Shown: positions 10,632-19,748 of the stretch, one piece after another
How positions within the stretch are numbered: position 1 is the first letter of the stretch
Layout of the letters: every line of letters begins with the position of its first letter
Origin: Natronospirillum operosum
GTDB taxonomy: Bacteria; Pseudomonadota; Gammaproteobacteria; Pseudomonadales; Natronospirillaceae
Length of the DNA: 64,000 nt
Assembly: GCF_004768465.1 (NCBI RefSeq)
Contig: NZ_SRMF01000001.1
Span: 230,032 to 294,031 of the forward strand
Direction: 5' to 3'
Notes under the pieces: generated by a model
The model's database searches: none
What the model saw: the letters and a program-made list of their open reading frames with translations, nothing else
What the model was told of the DNA's origin: nothing
Position numbers and translations under genes: made by a program

Positions 10632-13569
10632 GTCGCGCCCCACGCGGGCGCGCGGATAGAAACTGGTCATCCACCTGCAGCACTTCGGCAGCCTTGGTCG
10701 CGCCCCACGCGGGCGCGCGGATAGAAACGGACGCACAGAGCACCGATGCGATGCCCGCCGAGAGTCGCGCCCCACGCGGGCGCGCGGATAGAAACGCATT
10801 ACGCAAGCGGCCGTGACAGATCCGGAGCAGTCGCGCCCCACGCGGGCGCGCGGATAGAAACGCTAACGTCGCGGCCTACTCCGTACGTGTCTCTAGTCGC
10901 GCCCCACGCGGGCGCGCGGATAGAAACGAGACCTACAGCGAAGCCGGGTACGTTTGGACAGTCGCGCCCCACGCGGGCGCGCGGATAGAAACCCCTCGCA
11001 CCCCTGCAGCAACGGCGCCCACTGGAGTCGCGCCCCACGCGGGCGCGCGGATAGAAACAGCGACAGCGATGCCATGGACCAGGCGCGCCGGGTCGCGCCC
11101 CACGCGGGCGCGCGGATAGAAACTCCACCATCGCGCTCTCAATGTGATAGCCGAACGAGGTCGCGCCCCACGCGGGCGCGCGGATAGAAACTACGCCCCG
11201 GCCGACCAGGTGACGGCCGCCACCGTCGCGCCCCACGCGGGCGCGCGGATAGAAACTGGTCATTCCTGCCGCCCCTGCACTCCGATATGGTCGCGCCCCA
11301 CGCGGGCGCGCGGATAGAAACTCGGGCCTCCGCCCGCAGACCTGATCGCCTGGGGCGTCGCGCCCCACGCGGGCGCGCGGATAGAAACGTTTTACGATCG
11401 ACTTCAGCACCGTTGATTTGCCGTCGCGCCCCACGCGGGCGCGCGGATAGAAACAAGGTGTGATATACGCGTTACTCACCAACGGCGAGTCGCGCCCCAC
11501 GCGGGCGCGCGGATAGAAACGTCTCCCCGGCCGCAAACGTCAGCGCCAGCTGGGTCGCGCCCCACGCGGGCGCGCGGATAGAAACGCGGCGGATTTTCGA
11601 CGCGGCCGGCAAAGCGGGCGGTCGCGCCCCACGCGGGCGCGCGGATAGAAACCTCAAGTATCGTCCCTCCGCTCGGGGCGCCCGCGCGTCGCGCCCCACG
11701 CGGGCGCGCGGATAGAAACCCCGCCCTACAACGATACCCCCCACCAAACCGAGTCGCGCCCCACGCGGGCGCGCGGATAGAAACGTCGTCGGGCATCCGC
11801 ACATTTTGCCGGCGCTTGGTCGCGCCCCACGCGGGCGCGCGGATAGAAACGCCAGGGTCTTGCGGCTGATACCAATATAGCCGGGTCGCGCCCCACGCGG
11901 GCGCGCGGATAGAAACGGCGCACACACTGCGCTTGTCTCTCCGGGGGGCAGTCGCGCCCCACGCGGGCGCGCGGATAGAAACGGCGCACACACTGCGCTT
12001 GTCTCTCCGGGGGGCAGTCGCGCCCCACGCGGGCGCGCGGATAGAAACTTGTTCAGGGGCGATCTGTTCGGTGATGTCCAGCGTCGCGCCCCACGCGGGC
12101 GCGCGGATAGAAACATATTCAATATACGCGTTCAACTCAGTTAATTGGGTCGCGCCCCACGCGGGCGCGCGGATAGAAACCTGCACTTCCTGCAGATCCC
12201 CGTCGCGCTGCCTGGTCGCGCCCCACGCGGGCGCGCGGATAGAAACCCTCTGTTGTCAGCTCAGTGCGTATATCGCCAGGTCGCGCCCCACGCGGGCGCG
12301 CGGATAGAAACAATAGCGCCGCACCGGCGGCACGGTCAGTTGCTCGTCGCGCCCCACGCGGGCGCGCGGATAGAAACGGTCATACCGATTATTAAACTAT
12401 GCGGCATTATCGTCGCGCCCCACGCGGGCGCGCGGATAGAAACCCGGACGTCGGCAGGTCGGAAATTTCAAACTCGCGTCGCGCCCCACGCGGGCGCGCG
12501 GATAGAAACTAAATCAAAAACCCCAATTGGTCTTTTTTGTCTAGTCGCGCCCCACGCGGGCGCGCGGATAGAAACTGCGCAACTGGACACTGCAGGATGA
12601 CACCGGGGGTCGCGCCCCACGCGGGCGCGCGGATAGAAACACCAGTATCATGAATTTCTTCTTACCCGAAAATCTTGTCGCGCCCCACGCGGGCGCGCGG
12701 ATAGAAACCGTTGTAACATCACTACTGCCCCTACACCAGATGTCGCGCCCCACGCGGGCGCGCGGATAGAAACATCAACATGATGTGGTCGAAGTACACC
12801 AAACCAGGTCGCGCCCCACGCGGGCGCGCGGATAGAAACTCCCGGCACACGCGCTTACCGGGCCGGCAGTCAAGTCGCGCCCCACGCGGGCGCGCGGATA
12901 GAAACGCGAGCTGTGGCCATTGCGTCCGGACCGCGTCAAGTCGCGCCCCACGCGGGCGCGCGGATAGAAACGAGAAGCCTGGCACGTACTGGAGCCGGGG
13001 CAGCCGTCGCGCCCCACGCGGGCGCGCGGACGCGCGGATAGAAACCGTGTAATTGCCTACGGTATCGGTCGGCACATCACGTCGCGCCCCACGCGGGCGC
13101 GCGGATAGAAACGTATTCGGTTGCAGCATCGTATTGATGATGCTGAGTCGCGCCCCACGCGGGCGCGCGGATAGAAACCGGTAACTGCGATTGGGCTGGC
13201 GACCCTTCGACGTCGCGCCCCACGCGGATAGAAACATCCAAGGGGGCCTGCCCAACGTTCTGGACATGCCGGTCGCGCCCCACGCGGGCGCGCGGATAGA
13301 AACGCACCAGTACCGATAGCGGTCGTAATCTGGCTGTGTCGCGCCCCACGCGGGCGCGCGGATAGAAACGAGTCAGTGCACCAGGTGATCACCACATGCT
13401 GATGGTCGCGCCCCACGCGGGCGCGCGGATAGAAACATGCTATCACCTCAGTGGTTGCTATCAGTTGCTGGGTCGCGCCCCACGCGGGCGCGCGGATAGA
13501 AACTACTTGATGTAACTGGTCTAGGTGACACCAACACGTCGCGCCCCACGCGGGTGCGTGGATCACCCG
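10632..13569 (+). CRISPR. Type I-C CRISPR array, 45 repeats and 44 spacers
   Basis: The 32-base repeat starts GTCGCGCCCCACGCGGGCGC and ends GCGGATAGAAAC. CGCGCCC and GGGCGCG form a 7-bp stem around CACGC, leaving an 11-base 3' tail that becomes the crRNA 5' handle. Spacers are 33-36 bases. I counted 45 repeat starts from 10632 to 13538. Forty-two look identical. Repeat 37 (13006-13045) carries an extra 8 bases, repeat 40 (13212-13235) lacks 8, and the last (13538-13569) is degenerate at its 3' end, the usual mark of the old end. Spacers 20 and 21 (11917-11950 and 11983-12016) are identical. The leader lies on the cas2 side. Confidence 0.98.
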
Positions 13570-13600
13570 TCATTCAGCGATGCTGCCCGGGGAATGATAG

Positions 13601-13630
13601 GCCGCTCCCCGCGAACGCGGGGACAACCGG
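13601..13630 (+). repeat. Solitary type I-E-like CRISPR repeat
   Basis: GCTCCCCGCGAACGCGGGGA followed by CAACCG has the shape of a type I-E repeat: a CCCCGCG/CGCGGGG stem, a three-base loop and an AACCG tail. Classic I-E repeats are 29 bases with TTCCCCGCG, GCGGGGA and AACCG at the same places. It begins 31 bases after the last I-C repeat, a spacer-length gap. No second I-E repeat or I-E cas gene is in the window. Confidence 0.55.
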
Positions 13631-13714
13631 TGTGGTTAAAATATGTAAGCTCCTATTGTTCAACCCCACTACCAGCGATCTGGTCAAAATGATGTTATCC
13701 CGGAGGATTTTCTT

Positions 13715-14149
13715 GTGCTCAATGCTATGGAAGATAAATTTGTGCGACTACTCAATGTTTCAACATTACTCGCGGCCATGTTTTTCGTTGTCGGGTGTAC
13801 GACTTACAGCCGTGATCACTATGTGTTGATGGCAGAGCCGGAAAGCCATGAGTTGCAGGGCATCGCGGATCAGATATTCACGGCGGTTGAACCTGTGCTT
13901 GTTCGTCACGGTCTGCAGAATGTAATGCACGAGGGTACCTCAGACAGCGTGATGTTCTACTACTCGACGGGCGGAGGAGGTGCTGTTCGTGCGGGGGTCC
14001 GCATACATGATGGAATGGTTATTCTGGATACCTTTCAAACTCGCGGGGGTGCAGGCGGGGATTCGCCGGAATATGCCCGGCTTCGCGATGAGTTGATCGA
14101 GGCGTTGGGTAACGTCGATGGCGTTGAATTGGTCGAAATGGCTCGTTAG
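13715..14149 (+). CDS. Small putative lipoprotein of unknown function
   Basis: A 144-residue protein with a lipoprotein signal: a basic start (MEDKFVRLL), a hydrophobic run (VSTLLAAMFFVV) and the lipobox VVGC-TT. The Cys near residue 28 would be lipidated and would hold it in the outer or inner membrane. The mature part contains VMFYYSTGGGGAVRAGVRIH and many short beta-like stretches, and no family is recognised. GTG 13715 is chosen as start because GGAGG at 13702-13706 is at ideal distance; ATG 13727 is the alternative. It is the first gene beyond the CRISPR array. Confidence 0.75.
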   Translation: MLNAMEDKFVRLLNVSTLLAAMFFVVGCTTYSRDHYVLMAEPESHELQGIADQIFTAVEPVLVRHGLQNVMHEGTSDSVMFYYSTGGGGAVRAGVRIHDGMVILDTFQTRGGAGGDSPEYARLRDELIEALGNVDGVELVEMAR

Positions 14150-14348
14150 ACGACTTTGCATACTGAGTAATCATCGCTGGAGATGGCTGCAAGCATGGAT
14201 CTGCTCTGGTCTGCGACCCGCAGAACTACCCCTAGGGTCAGTTGCACACTCTTCCGCCGATTCTCTAAGCTGATCCGGGTCATCGTCAGGGATGTTCGGT
14301 GTCCGCAGTCTGCGATTGTCTGTAGCTCACCATCAGGGATTGATCAGC
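14150..14348. other. Short intergenic stretch, nothing recognised
   Basis: About 200 bases between two lipoprotein genes. An open frame starting at 14183 crosses it, but its composition is arginine- and serine-rich and it overlaps the next gene in the wrong frame. No hairpin with a T-tract or other element stands out. Confidence 0.5.
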
Positions 14349-15035
14349 ATGTACTCTTCTCGTCTTCGGGCCGCTCGGCCCACCTTCTCTCGCTCTTCGC
14401 TTTCTTCGCTTCTGTTTGCTGTGTTGCTGTTCCTGCTGAACGCCTGTTCGTCCACGCCGAAGGAGGTGGTGGAGCTGTCCTGGGTGATGGGGCAGGATCT
14501 GCGGGCGTTGCAGCAGTCCTATGACGGCATGGTGGTGGACCGCTTTGACAACTATCGGGCGCAGCGGCTGGCGTATCTGGAGGAGGAGTGGGTGCCGCTG
14601 TTTCTGGAAGACTGGATCGATGCCGGCCAATTGGTGCCGACGGCGCGTGGCGATGTGGTCTGGTCGGGTGGGTCCGAGGGTTTTGCGGCGCCGACACCGG
14701 GGCAGGAAGAGCAGCAGCTACTGGCGACGGTGCTGCTGTGGAGCGAGGTGGCGGTGGAGAACATTGAAGACAAGCGGCGGGAACTGATCGAGCCTCTGGA
14801 TGTGCGCGAACGGCAGGTGCGGGCCGAGGTGCAGGAGGCGTTTGGCCGGCTGCTGGCGGCCAATGCACATATCACGGCGCATCTGAATGCACAGCGAGAG
14901 GTGGAGGCGGTACAGCAGGATCTGGCGCGGCGTCTGCAGGTGGATGAAGAGCTGGACCAGATCAACGCGTTGCTGGTTGAAACATCCGACTGGGCTCAGC
15001 GCGGCCTGGACGAGATCAGGGCGGCCGGGCTTTGA
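14349..15035 (+). CDS. Putative lipoprotein with long helical body
   Basis: A 228-residue protein. ATG 14349 gives MYSSRLRAARPTFSRSSL, then the hydrophobic run LLFAVLLFLL and the lipobox NAC-SS, so Cys about 33 is the lipidation site. The mature part is acidic and strongly helical, with coiled-coil-like stretches (IEDKRRELIEPLDVRERQVR, LNAQREVEAVQQDLARRLQ). No domain is recognised. The 30 bases to the next small gene and the shared direction suggest co-transcription. An association with the cell envelope is the only functional inference possible. Confidence 0.8.
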   Translation: MYSSRLRAARPTFSRSSLSSLLFAVLLFLLNACSSTPKEVVELSWVMGQDLRALQQSYDGMVVDRFDNYRAQRLAYLEEEWVPLFLEDWIDAGQLVPTARGDVVWSGGSEGFAAPTPGQEEQQLLATVLLWSEVAVENIEDKRRELIEPLDVRERQVRAEVQEAFGRLLAANAHITAHLNAQREVEAVQQDLARRLQVDEELDQINALLVETSDWAQRGLDEIRAAGL

Positions 15036-15064
15036 GCCGGCCAGTAAAATGGGAGGGTACCGGA

Positions 15065-15334
15065 ATGCGCAAGTTGGGCCGGAAGGCACGTGAGCGCACT
15101 GATGTGCAGTTGGCCGAACGCGAGCAGGCGGTGTTGCAGGCCACGGAGTTTGACTGGGAGGCCATCAGGCCGGAGCTGTCTGACCCGGATGAGCAGCAAC
15201 TGCTGATGGAGGCGGTTGAGGCTGCCACGGCCCGCAACGAGAGCGTGGGTCAGGTGGTGGAACGGCTGGAGCATCTGGGTGAGAAGGGCATCAGGGTGGC
15301 AGAATTCCTGGCCTTGCGGCTTGGGCGGCTGTGA
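15065..15334 (+). CDS. Small charged protein, copy 2 (intact paralogue)
   Basis: An 89-residue protein, not assigned to a family. It matches the first ~80 residues of the ORF at 615-983 very closely (MRKLGRKARERTDVQLAERE; EREQAVLQATEFDWEAIRPE; ATARNESVGQVVERL). The basic N-terminus and helical acidic body suggest a small nucleic-acid- or protein-binding factor, but there is no direct evidence. ATG 15065 is preceded by GGGAGGG at 15050-15056. It follows the lipoprotein gene by 30 bases. It ends 7 bases before the convergent GntR gene. Confidence 0.7.
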   Translation: MRKLGRKARERTDVQLAEREQAVLQATEFDWEAIRPELSDPDEQQLLMEAVEAATARNESVGQVVERLEHLGEKGIRVAEFLALRLGRL

Positions 15335-15341
15335 GTCCGCC

Positions 15342-16046
15342 TCAGGCGATGCTGCGGTCCCGAAGTACCTGGGTGATGATGGGGATGGGGGTCTGCAGGT
15401 GGGCCCGCACCATGGGCACGGCGCGGGCGGTGTCACGTGCGAGCAGGACTTCGACCAGGTCGGCATGTTCGCGCCGTTTGTTGTCCAGCGCTTCGGTGGA
15501 AAAGACAGTCTCGCGCAGCCACAGGTGGCGGTAGCGTTCGGCCTGGTCGAACAGGCTGGCGCGCGCCTGCATCAGGTGCCGGGAGCCGCAGCCTTCGGCA
15601 ATGGCGTTGTGAAAGGCCTTGTGGCGTTCGTCCCAGACGGAGAGCACTTCTTCCGGGCTGCTGAGGTCCACCACCTTGGAGAGGGTGTGCTGGTGGGCAA
15701 TGATGTTGGCTTCCCAGTTGTCATCGCCGCGCGCAATGGCCAGTTCGATCACCAGACCTTCCACCTGCGAGCGGGCATCGTAGATGTCGTGCATTTCGTC
15801 CAGCGACATGGCGGCGACTCGGTAGCCGCGCTGGCTGATGGCGACGACCAGATGTTCCGCCACCAGTTGCGACAGGGCTTCCCGCAGCGGTCCGGTGCCC
15901 AGATCATAGCGCTCGCGCAGGCTGTGCATGCGCAGCTTTTCGCCGGGGGCAAAATCCCCGCGCAGAATGTCGCGCTTGAGCCAGCGGTAGGCGCTGATGC
16001 CCTGGTTGGGGCGGGCCGTTTCGGTCATGCGGTTGGGTTGCTCCAT
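15342..16046 (-). CDS. GntR-family regulator, FCD subfamily (CsiR-like)
   Basis: A 234-residue GntR protein with a winged helix at about 18-80 (AYRWLKRDILRGDFAPGEKL and GTGPLREALSQLVAEHLVV) and a helical FCD effector domain (YDARSQVEGLVIELAI, HKAFHNAIAEGCGSRHLM, EHADLVEVLLARD). FCD regulators sense small organic acids. The placement beside a TRAP transporter and a DctBD-like pair suggests the transported carboxylate or its product is the ligand. The ATG at 16046 is 6 bases from a long inverted repeat; ATG 16028 (MTETARPNQG) is an alternative start. Resemblance to CsiR is by general layout only. Confidence 0.88.
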   Translation of the reverse strand: MEQPNRMTETARPNQGISAYRWLKRDILRGDFAPGEKLRMHSLRERYDLGTGPLREALSQLVAEHLVVAISQRGYRVAAMSLDEMHDIYDARSQVEGLVIELAIARGDDNWEANIIAHQHTLSKVVDLSSPEEVLSVWDERHKAFHNAIAEGCGSRHLMQARASLFDQAERYRHLWLRETVFSTEALDNKRREHADLVEVLLARDTARAVPMVRAHLQTPIPIITQVLRDRSIA

Positions 16047-16051
16047 CTGAT

Positions 16052-16087
16052 CAAATGTCGATAATCCTGCATATTATCGCACATTTG
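16052..16087. promoter_or_regulatory. Inverted-repeat operator upstream of the GntR gene
   Basis: CAAATGT and CGATAAT (16052-16065) are mirrored by ATTATCG and ACATTTG (16073-16087) around CCTGCAT. This is a nested inverted repeat of 14 bp with one extra base. It lies directly upstream of the regulator's start codon, between it and the response regulator's stop. It is the natural candidate for autoregulation by the GntR protein. Confidence 0.6.
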
Positions 16088-16126
16088 GCAGACTGTGTGA
16101 GACCTTGCAGCGGGTGGCTGGGTCGG

Positions 16127-17500
16127 TCAGGAGCGCTGCAGAAAGTCTTCGCGTTTGAGGCCGTACTTCTGCATTTTCTGGTTCAGCGTGCGGCGGGGCA
16201 GGTCGAGCACTTCCATGACCGTTTTCATGTCGCCCTTGTGGTGCGTGAGCTCGGCGCTGATCAGCGCCTTCTCGACCTGCTGCAGACGGGCACTGAGTGA
16301 CTGCTCGCCATTGCTGTGCCTGGCGCGGTTGCTGCTGCCCAGTTGCAGCAACTCCTGTATCGAGGCCTGGCTGAAGCTCTGCGTCAGCAGGTGGCGCTCG
16401 GCGGTGTGGCGCAGTTCGCGCACATTACCGGGCCACTCGTGCAGCTCCAGAGCGATCAGGTCGTCATAGCTCAGTTCCGGCTCGGGCAGGTTGTGCCGCT
16501 CGGCCGACTGGCGCAGAAAATGGCTGAACAGCAGCGGAATATCGCCGCTGCGCTCGCGCAGGGTCGGCAACTGGATGTCGGCCACCATCAGGCGGTAGAA
16601 GAGATCTTCCCGAAAACGCCCGGCACTGGCGGCGTCGCGCAGGTTTTCCTTGGTGGCGGAAATGACCCGCACATTGACCGCAATGGGCTTGTTCGAGCCG
16701 ACGCGTACCACCTCGCGCTCCTGCAGAACGCGCAACAGCTTGATCTGGAATTCCATCGACATGCTTTCGATTTCGTCCAGAAAAAGAGTGCCGTTGTGAG
16801 CGGCTTCGAAGATGCCCTGACGTGCCTTCTGGGCGCCGGTGAAGGCGCCGGCCTCATGGCCGAACAGTTCGCTCTCGCGCAGGTTCTCCGGTACGGCGGC
16901 CACATTGATGGCCACAAAGGGGTGCTCGCGGCGGATGCTGAGGTCGTGCAGGCTGCGCGCCACCAGTTCCTTGCCGGTGCCGGTTTCACCCAGGATGATG
17001 ATGTCGGCATTGACCCGGGCCAGTGCACGGACCTGGGCGCGTACAGCCTCGATCTGCGGTGACTGGCCGATGATGCGCTCGGCCAGCAGGTCATCTTCGC
17101 TGGCGTCATGCAGGGTCGGCATGGTGGCCAGGGTGACCTGGCGCTGCTTGCAGGCCCGCTTGATGGTTTCCACCAGACGTTCGGGCTTGTACGGTTTTTC
17201 GACAAAGTCATAGGCGCCGAGCTTCATGGCTTCTACGGCCAGGGCCACGCCGCCATGGCCGGTGATCAGTATCACCGGAATGCGGCTGTCGATTTCGCGC
17301 AGCAGGCTCATGCCGTCCATGCCGGGCATGCGAATGTCGGTCACTATGGCGCCCTGAAACTCCGGGCCTATGGCGCCGAGCGCAGTGCGCGCATCGTTGA
17401 AGGTCTGTACACGGATGTCGGCCAGGGTGAGCCACTGTTCCAGTGACTCCAGCACTTCCGGGTCATCGTCGATGATGATGGCCTCGTACTTCAGTTGCAT
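16127..17500 (-). CDS. dctD: DctD-like sigma-54-dependent response regulator
   Basis: A 457-residue NtrC-family activator. The receiver domain (1-120) has the acidic pocket IIIDDD and phospho-acceptor Asp55 in VTDIRMPG. The AAA+ domain has Walker A GETGTGKE and the sigma-54 contact loop GAFTGA, with LFLDEIE as Walker B. The C-terminus carries a Fis-type helix-turn-helix (MKTVMEVLDLPRRTLNQKMQ). It is transcribed with the histidine kinase gene 10 bases upstream. A perfect -24/-12 promoter precedes the divergent TRAP operon, its likely target. The gene name follows family resemblance; the substrate may not be a C4-dicarboxylate. Confidence 0.9.
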   Translation of the reverse strand: MQLKYEAIIIDDDPEVLESLEQWLTLADIRVQTFNDARTALGAIGPEFQGAIVTDIRMPGMDGMSLLREIDSRIPVILITGHGGVALAVEAMKLGAYDFVEKPYKPERLVETIKRACKQRQVTLATMPTLHDASEDDLLAERIIGQSPQIEAVRAQVRALARVNADIIILGETGTGKELVARSLHDLSIRREHPFVAINVAAVPENLRESELFGHEAGAFTGAQKARQGIFEAAHNGTLFLDEIESMSMEFQIKLLRVLQEREVVRVGSNKPIAVNVRVISATKENLRDAASAGRFREDLFYRLMVADIQLPTLRERSGDIPLLFSHFLRQSAERHNLPEPELSYDDLIALELHEWPGNVRELRHTAERHLLTQSFSQASIQELLQLGSSNRARHSNGEQSLSARLQQVEKALISAELTHHKGDMKTVMEVLDLPRRTLNQKMQKYGLKREDFLQRS

Positions 17501-17510
17501 ACTGGGTTTC

Positions 17511-19748
17511 TCACTTGATTACCGTGTCGGTTGGCGTTGTCTGCTGCGTGGCCGGCAGTGCCTGGCTGGCGGAGAAGGTCAGGGTGAAGGTGCAGCCCTG
17601 ACCCGGTTGGCTGTGTACGGCGAGCCGGGCGCCCATGTCCAGTGCCAGGCTGTAGCTGATGGCCAGGCCCAGACCCACACCATCGCCCACGGGCTTGGTG
17701 CTGTAGAAGGGTTCGAAAATCTGCGCCTGCTGTTCCGTGCTGATGCCGGGGCCGTTGTCCTGCACCGCCACTTCGGTACCCGGGCTGCCGTCCGAGGCTG
17801 GCTGAACGCGGATCTCTATGCGCCCGTCTTTCTGTTCGGACAGGGCATCAATGGCATTGTTGACCAGGTTGACCATGATCTGTTCCAGCATCATGTTGTT
17901 GGCCTGTACCGACTGCCTGGAGCTGACCTGCAGGTCACAGTGTATGCCCTGTTCTTCCAGCCGGTGGCTGAGCAGGTCCAGCGCATAGCGCACCGGGGCC
18001 TCCAGGGAGATGGTGTCACTGCCGGTATTGCGCTTGCCGGAGAACACCCGCAATTGGCGTGACAAGCGCGACAGCCGGTCAACCAGGGATTCGATTCGCC
18101 CCAGATTGGCGTCGACCTGGGCTGGCTTGTCCTGATTCAGCAGCAGGCGGCTGCTGGCGACATAGTTGCTCAGTGCCGTGATGGGCTGGTTGATCTCATG
18201 TGCGATGGCCGAGGACATGCGACCCAGCGCCGCCAGCTTCTGGTTCTGCGCCAGTGCCGCCTGGGCTTCCTGCAGGTCGCGCGTGCGGGCTTCCACCCGC
18301 GCTTCCAGTTCCTCGTTGGCGCGCTCCAGGCCGATCTGCGCCGCAGTGAGTTCAGTAATGTCCTGTACCGTCAGGATGAATTCGTTATTGTTGCCCACGC
18401 GTATCGGGTTCAGCGTATAGAGTACCGGGAAGCGGCTGCCATCACCGCGCAGGCCTTCGCCACGCACGGGGCCCAGCCCGCGGGCTTCGGGCTGCCAGGG
18501 CTGCAGCAGGCGCGCGGGAATGCAGCCCGGTTCGGGTTGATCATCCAGAGCTGCCTCGTCGAGCAGGAACAGGGCTCGGGCCTTTTCGTTGATGAACAGC
18601 GGCTTGAAGTCGGCATCCAGGTTGAACAGGCCGGCATCCGTATTCTGAATGATGGCGCGCTGGTGCGATTCGCGCTCTGCGGTCAGTTGCGTGACCGTCG
18701 ACTGGGCCAGTGACCGCCGGTGCCGCTCACGATAGTAGAGCAGGCCGGCGGCGAACAGCACATAGAGCAGCACGATGCCGGTCTGCTGAGCACGCACCAC
18801 GGTTTTCAGGCTGTCTACCGGCACCCGCCAGTGCATTTCCCAGGGGTAGTCACTGATCGGGGATGAAAACGTCAGTTGCACCCCCTGGTCGCCCAGGTCG
18901 AATGCCCGGCTGTTGAGCGGTCCCGGTGCTTCGGCCCGGGTCAGTTCCGGCACGTCGGAAGCACCGTACTGGCGGGTCTCTTCGAGTATGGCCCGGTCCT
19001 CGTCCGACAGCGGATAGGTGGCATGATAGTGCCATTCGGGTTCGGAAGAGAGAAAGATCACGCCTTTGTTGTCCGTGACCCAGACAGCATCCCCGGAATA
19101 GAGCCAGCTTTCCTCCAGTGGTGCCAGGTCGATCTTGACCACAACCACGCCCAGCACTTCATCGTCCTGCATGACGGGGTGGGAGAAAAACAGCCCGGGA
19201 ATGCCGGAGGTGGCACCGACGGCATAGTAGAACCCCTGGCCGCCATCCAGAGCATCGATGAAATAGGGTCGGAAGCCATAGTTGCTGCCGACAAAGGTAT
19301 CTTCGGTCTGATAGTTGCTGGACCAGTGGGTCATGCCGCTGGCATCCATGATGAAAATTTCATCGGAGCCGGCCTGGCGGTTGATCAGGTTGAGCAGGCC
19401 GGAGGTTTCCTGTTGGCCGCCGATCAGGGACTGTTCGCTGCTCAACTGACGCAATGGCGTCAGTATACGCGGGTCGGAGGCCAGCACACGGGGCAGGTAC
19501 TGGTGGCGGTCGATAGTGGCCTGCAGTGAGGTCTGATAGGCGCCCAGACGGCGCTCGGCGAGGTCAGCTGTGCGCATGGCCTCGAGCCGCATCAGCCAGC
19601 CATCGGTCAGCATCAGTACCAGCAGCAACAGCAGGCTGCCGCCGATCAGGCCGGTGACCAGGTTCGGCCGCAGGCTGCGTTGACGGATGCGCGTGAGAAA
19701 GTCTGGCATCGACTGCAGTGCCACCTGTATTTGTCTTGTCGTTTTCAT
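17511..19748 (-). CDS. dctB: DctB-like sensor histidine kinase
   Basis: A 745-residue membrane kinase. A first transmembrane helix (LVTGLIGGSLLLLLVLMLTD) is followed by a periplasmic double-Cache sensor (about 60-310, with HQYLPRVLASDP and DASGMTHWSSNYQTED), a second helix (TGIVLLYVLFAAGLLYY), a PAS domain, a coiled coil, the HisKA box (AIAHEINQPITALSNY) and an HATPase domain (VQDNGPGIS, GLGLAISYSL). Phosphotransfer to the adjacent response regulator is expected. ATG 19748 is chosen; the frame runs on to 19883, but that extension is made of intergenic repeats. The sensor architecture matches DctB, which detects dicarboxylates, though the ligand here is unknown. Confidence 0.9.
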   Translation of the reverse strand: MKTTRQIQVALQSMPDFLTRIRQRSLRPNLVTGLIGGSLLLLLVLMLTDGWLMRLEAMRTADLAERRLGAYQTSLQATIDRHQYLPRVLASDPRILTPLRQLSSEQSLIGGQQETSGLLNLINRQAGSDEIFIMDASGMTHWSSNYQTEDTFVGSNYGFRPYFIDALDGGQGFYYAVGATSGIPGLFFSHPVMQDDEVLGVVVVKIDLAPLEESWLYSGDAVWVTDNKGVIFLSSEPEWHYHATYPLSDEDRAILEETRQYGASDVPELTRAEAPGPLNSRAFDLGDQGVQLTFSSPISDYPWEMHWRVPVDSLKTVVRAQQTGIVLLYVLFAAGLLYYRERHRRSLAQSTVTQLTAERESHQRAIIQNTDAGLFNLDADFKPLFINEKARALFLLDEAALDDQPEPGCIPARLLQPWQPEARGLGPVRGEGLRGDGSRFPVLYTLNPIRVGNNNEFILTVQDITELTAAQIGLERANEELEARVEARTRDLQEAQAALAQNQKLAALGRMSSAIAHEINQPITALSNYVASSRLLLNQDKPAQVDANLGRIESLVDRLSRLSRQLRVFSGKRNTGSDTISLEAPVRYALDLLSHRLEEQGIHCDLQVSSRQSVQANNMMLEQIMVNLVNNAIDALSEQKDGRIEIRVQPASDGSPGTEVAVQDNGPGISTEQQAQIFEPFYSTKPVGDGVGLGLAISYSLALDMGARLAVHSQPGQGCTFTLTFSASQALPATQQTTPTDTVIK

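Noticed and set aside
10579..13566. Many long open frames across the CRISPR array with repeated RPRGAR or RAPAWGAT peptides
   Set aside because: They are translations of the GC-rich repeat in both strands and change with the spacers; they carry no domain.
14183..14524. Open frame between the two lipoprotein genes
   Set aside because: Low-complexity composition, no good ribosome site, and it overlaps the lipoprotein gene in another frame.
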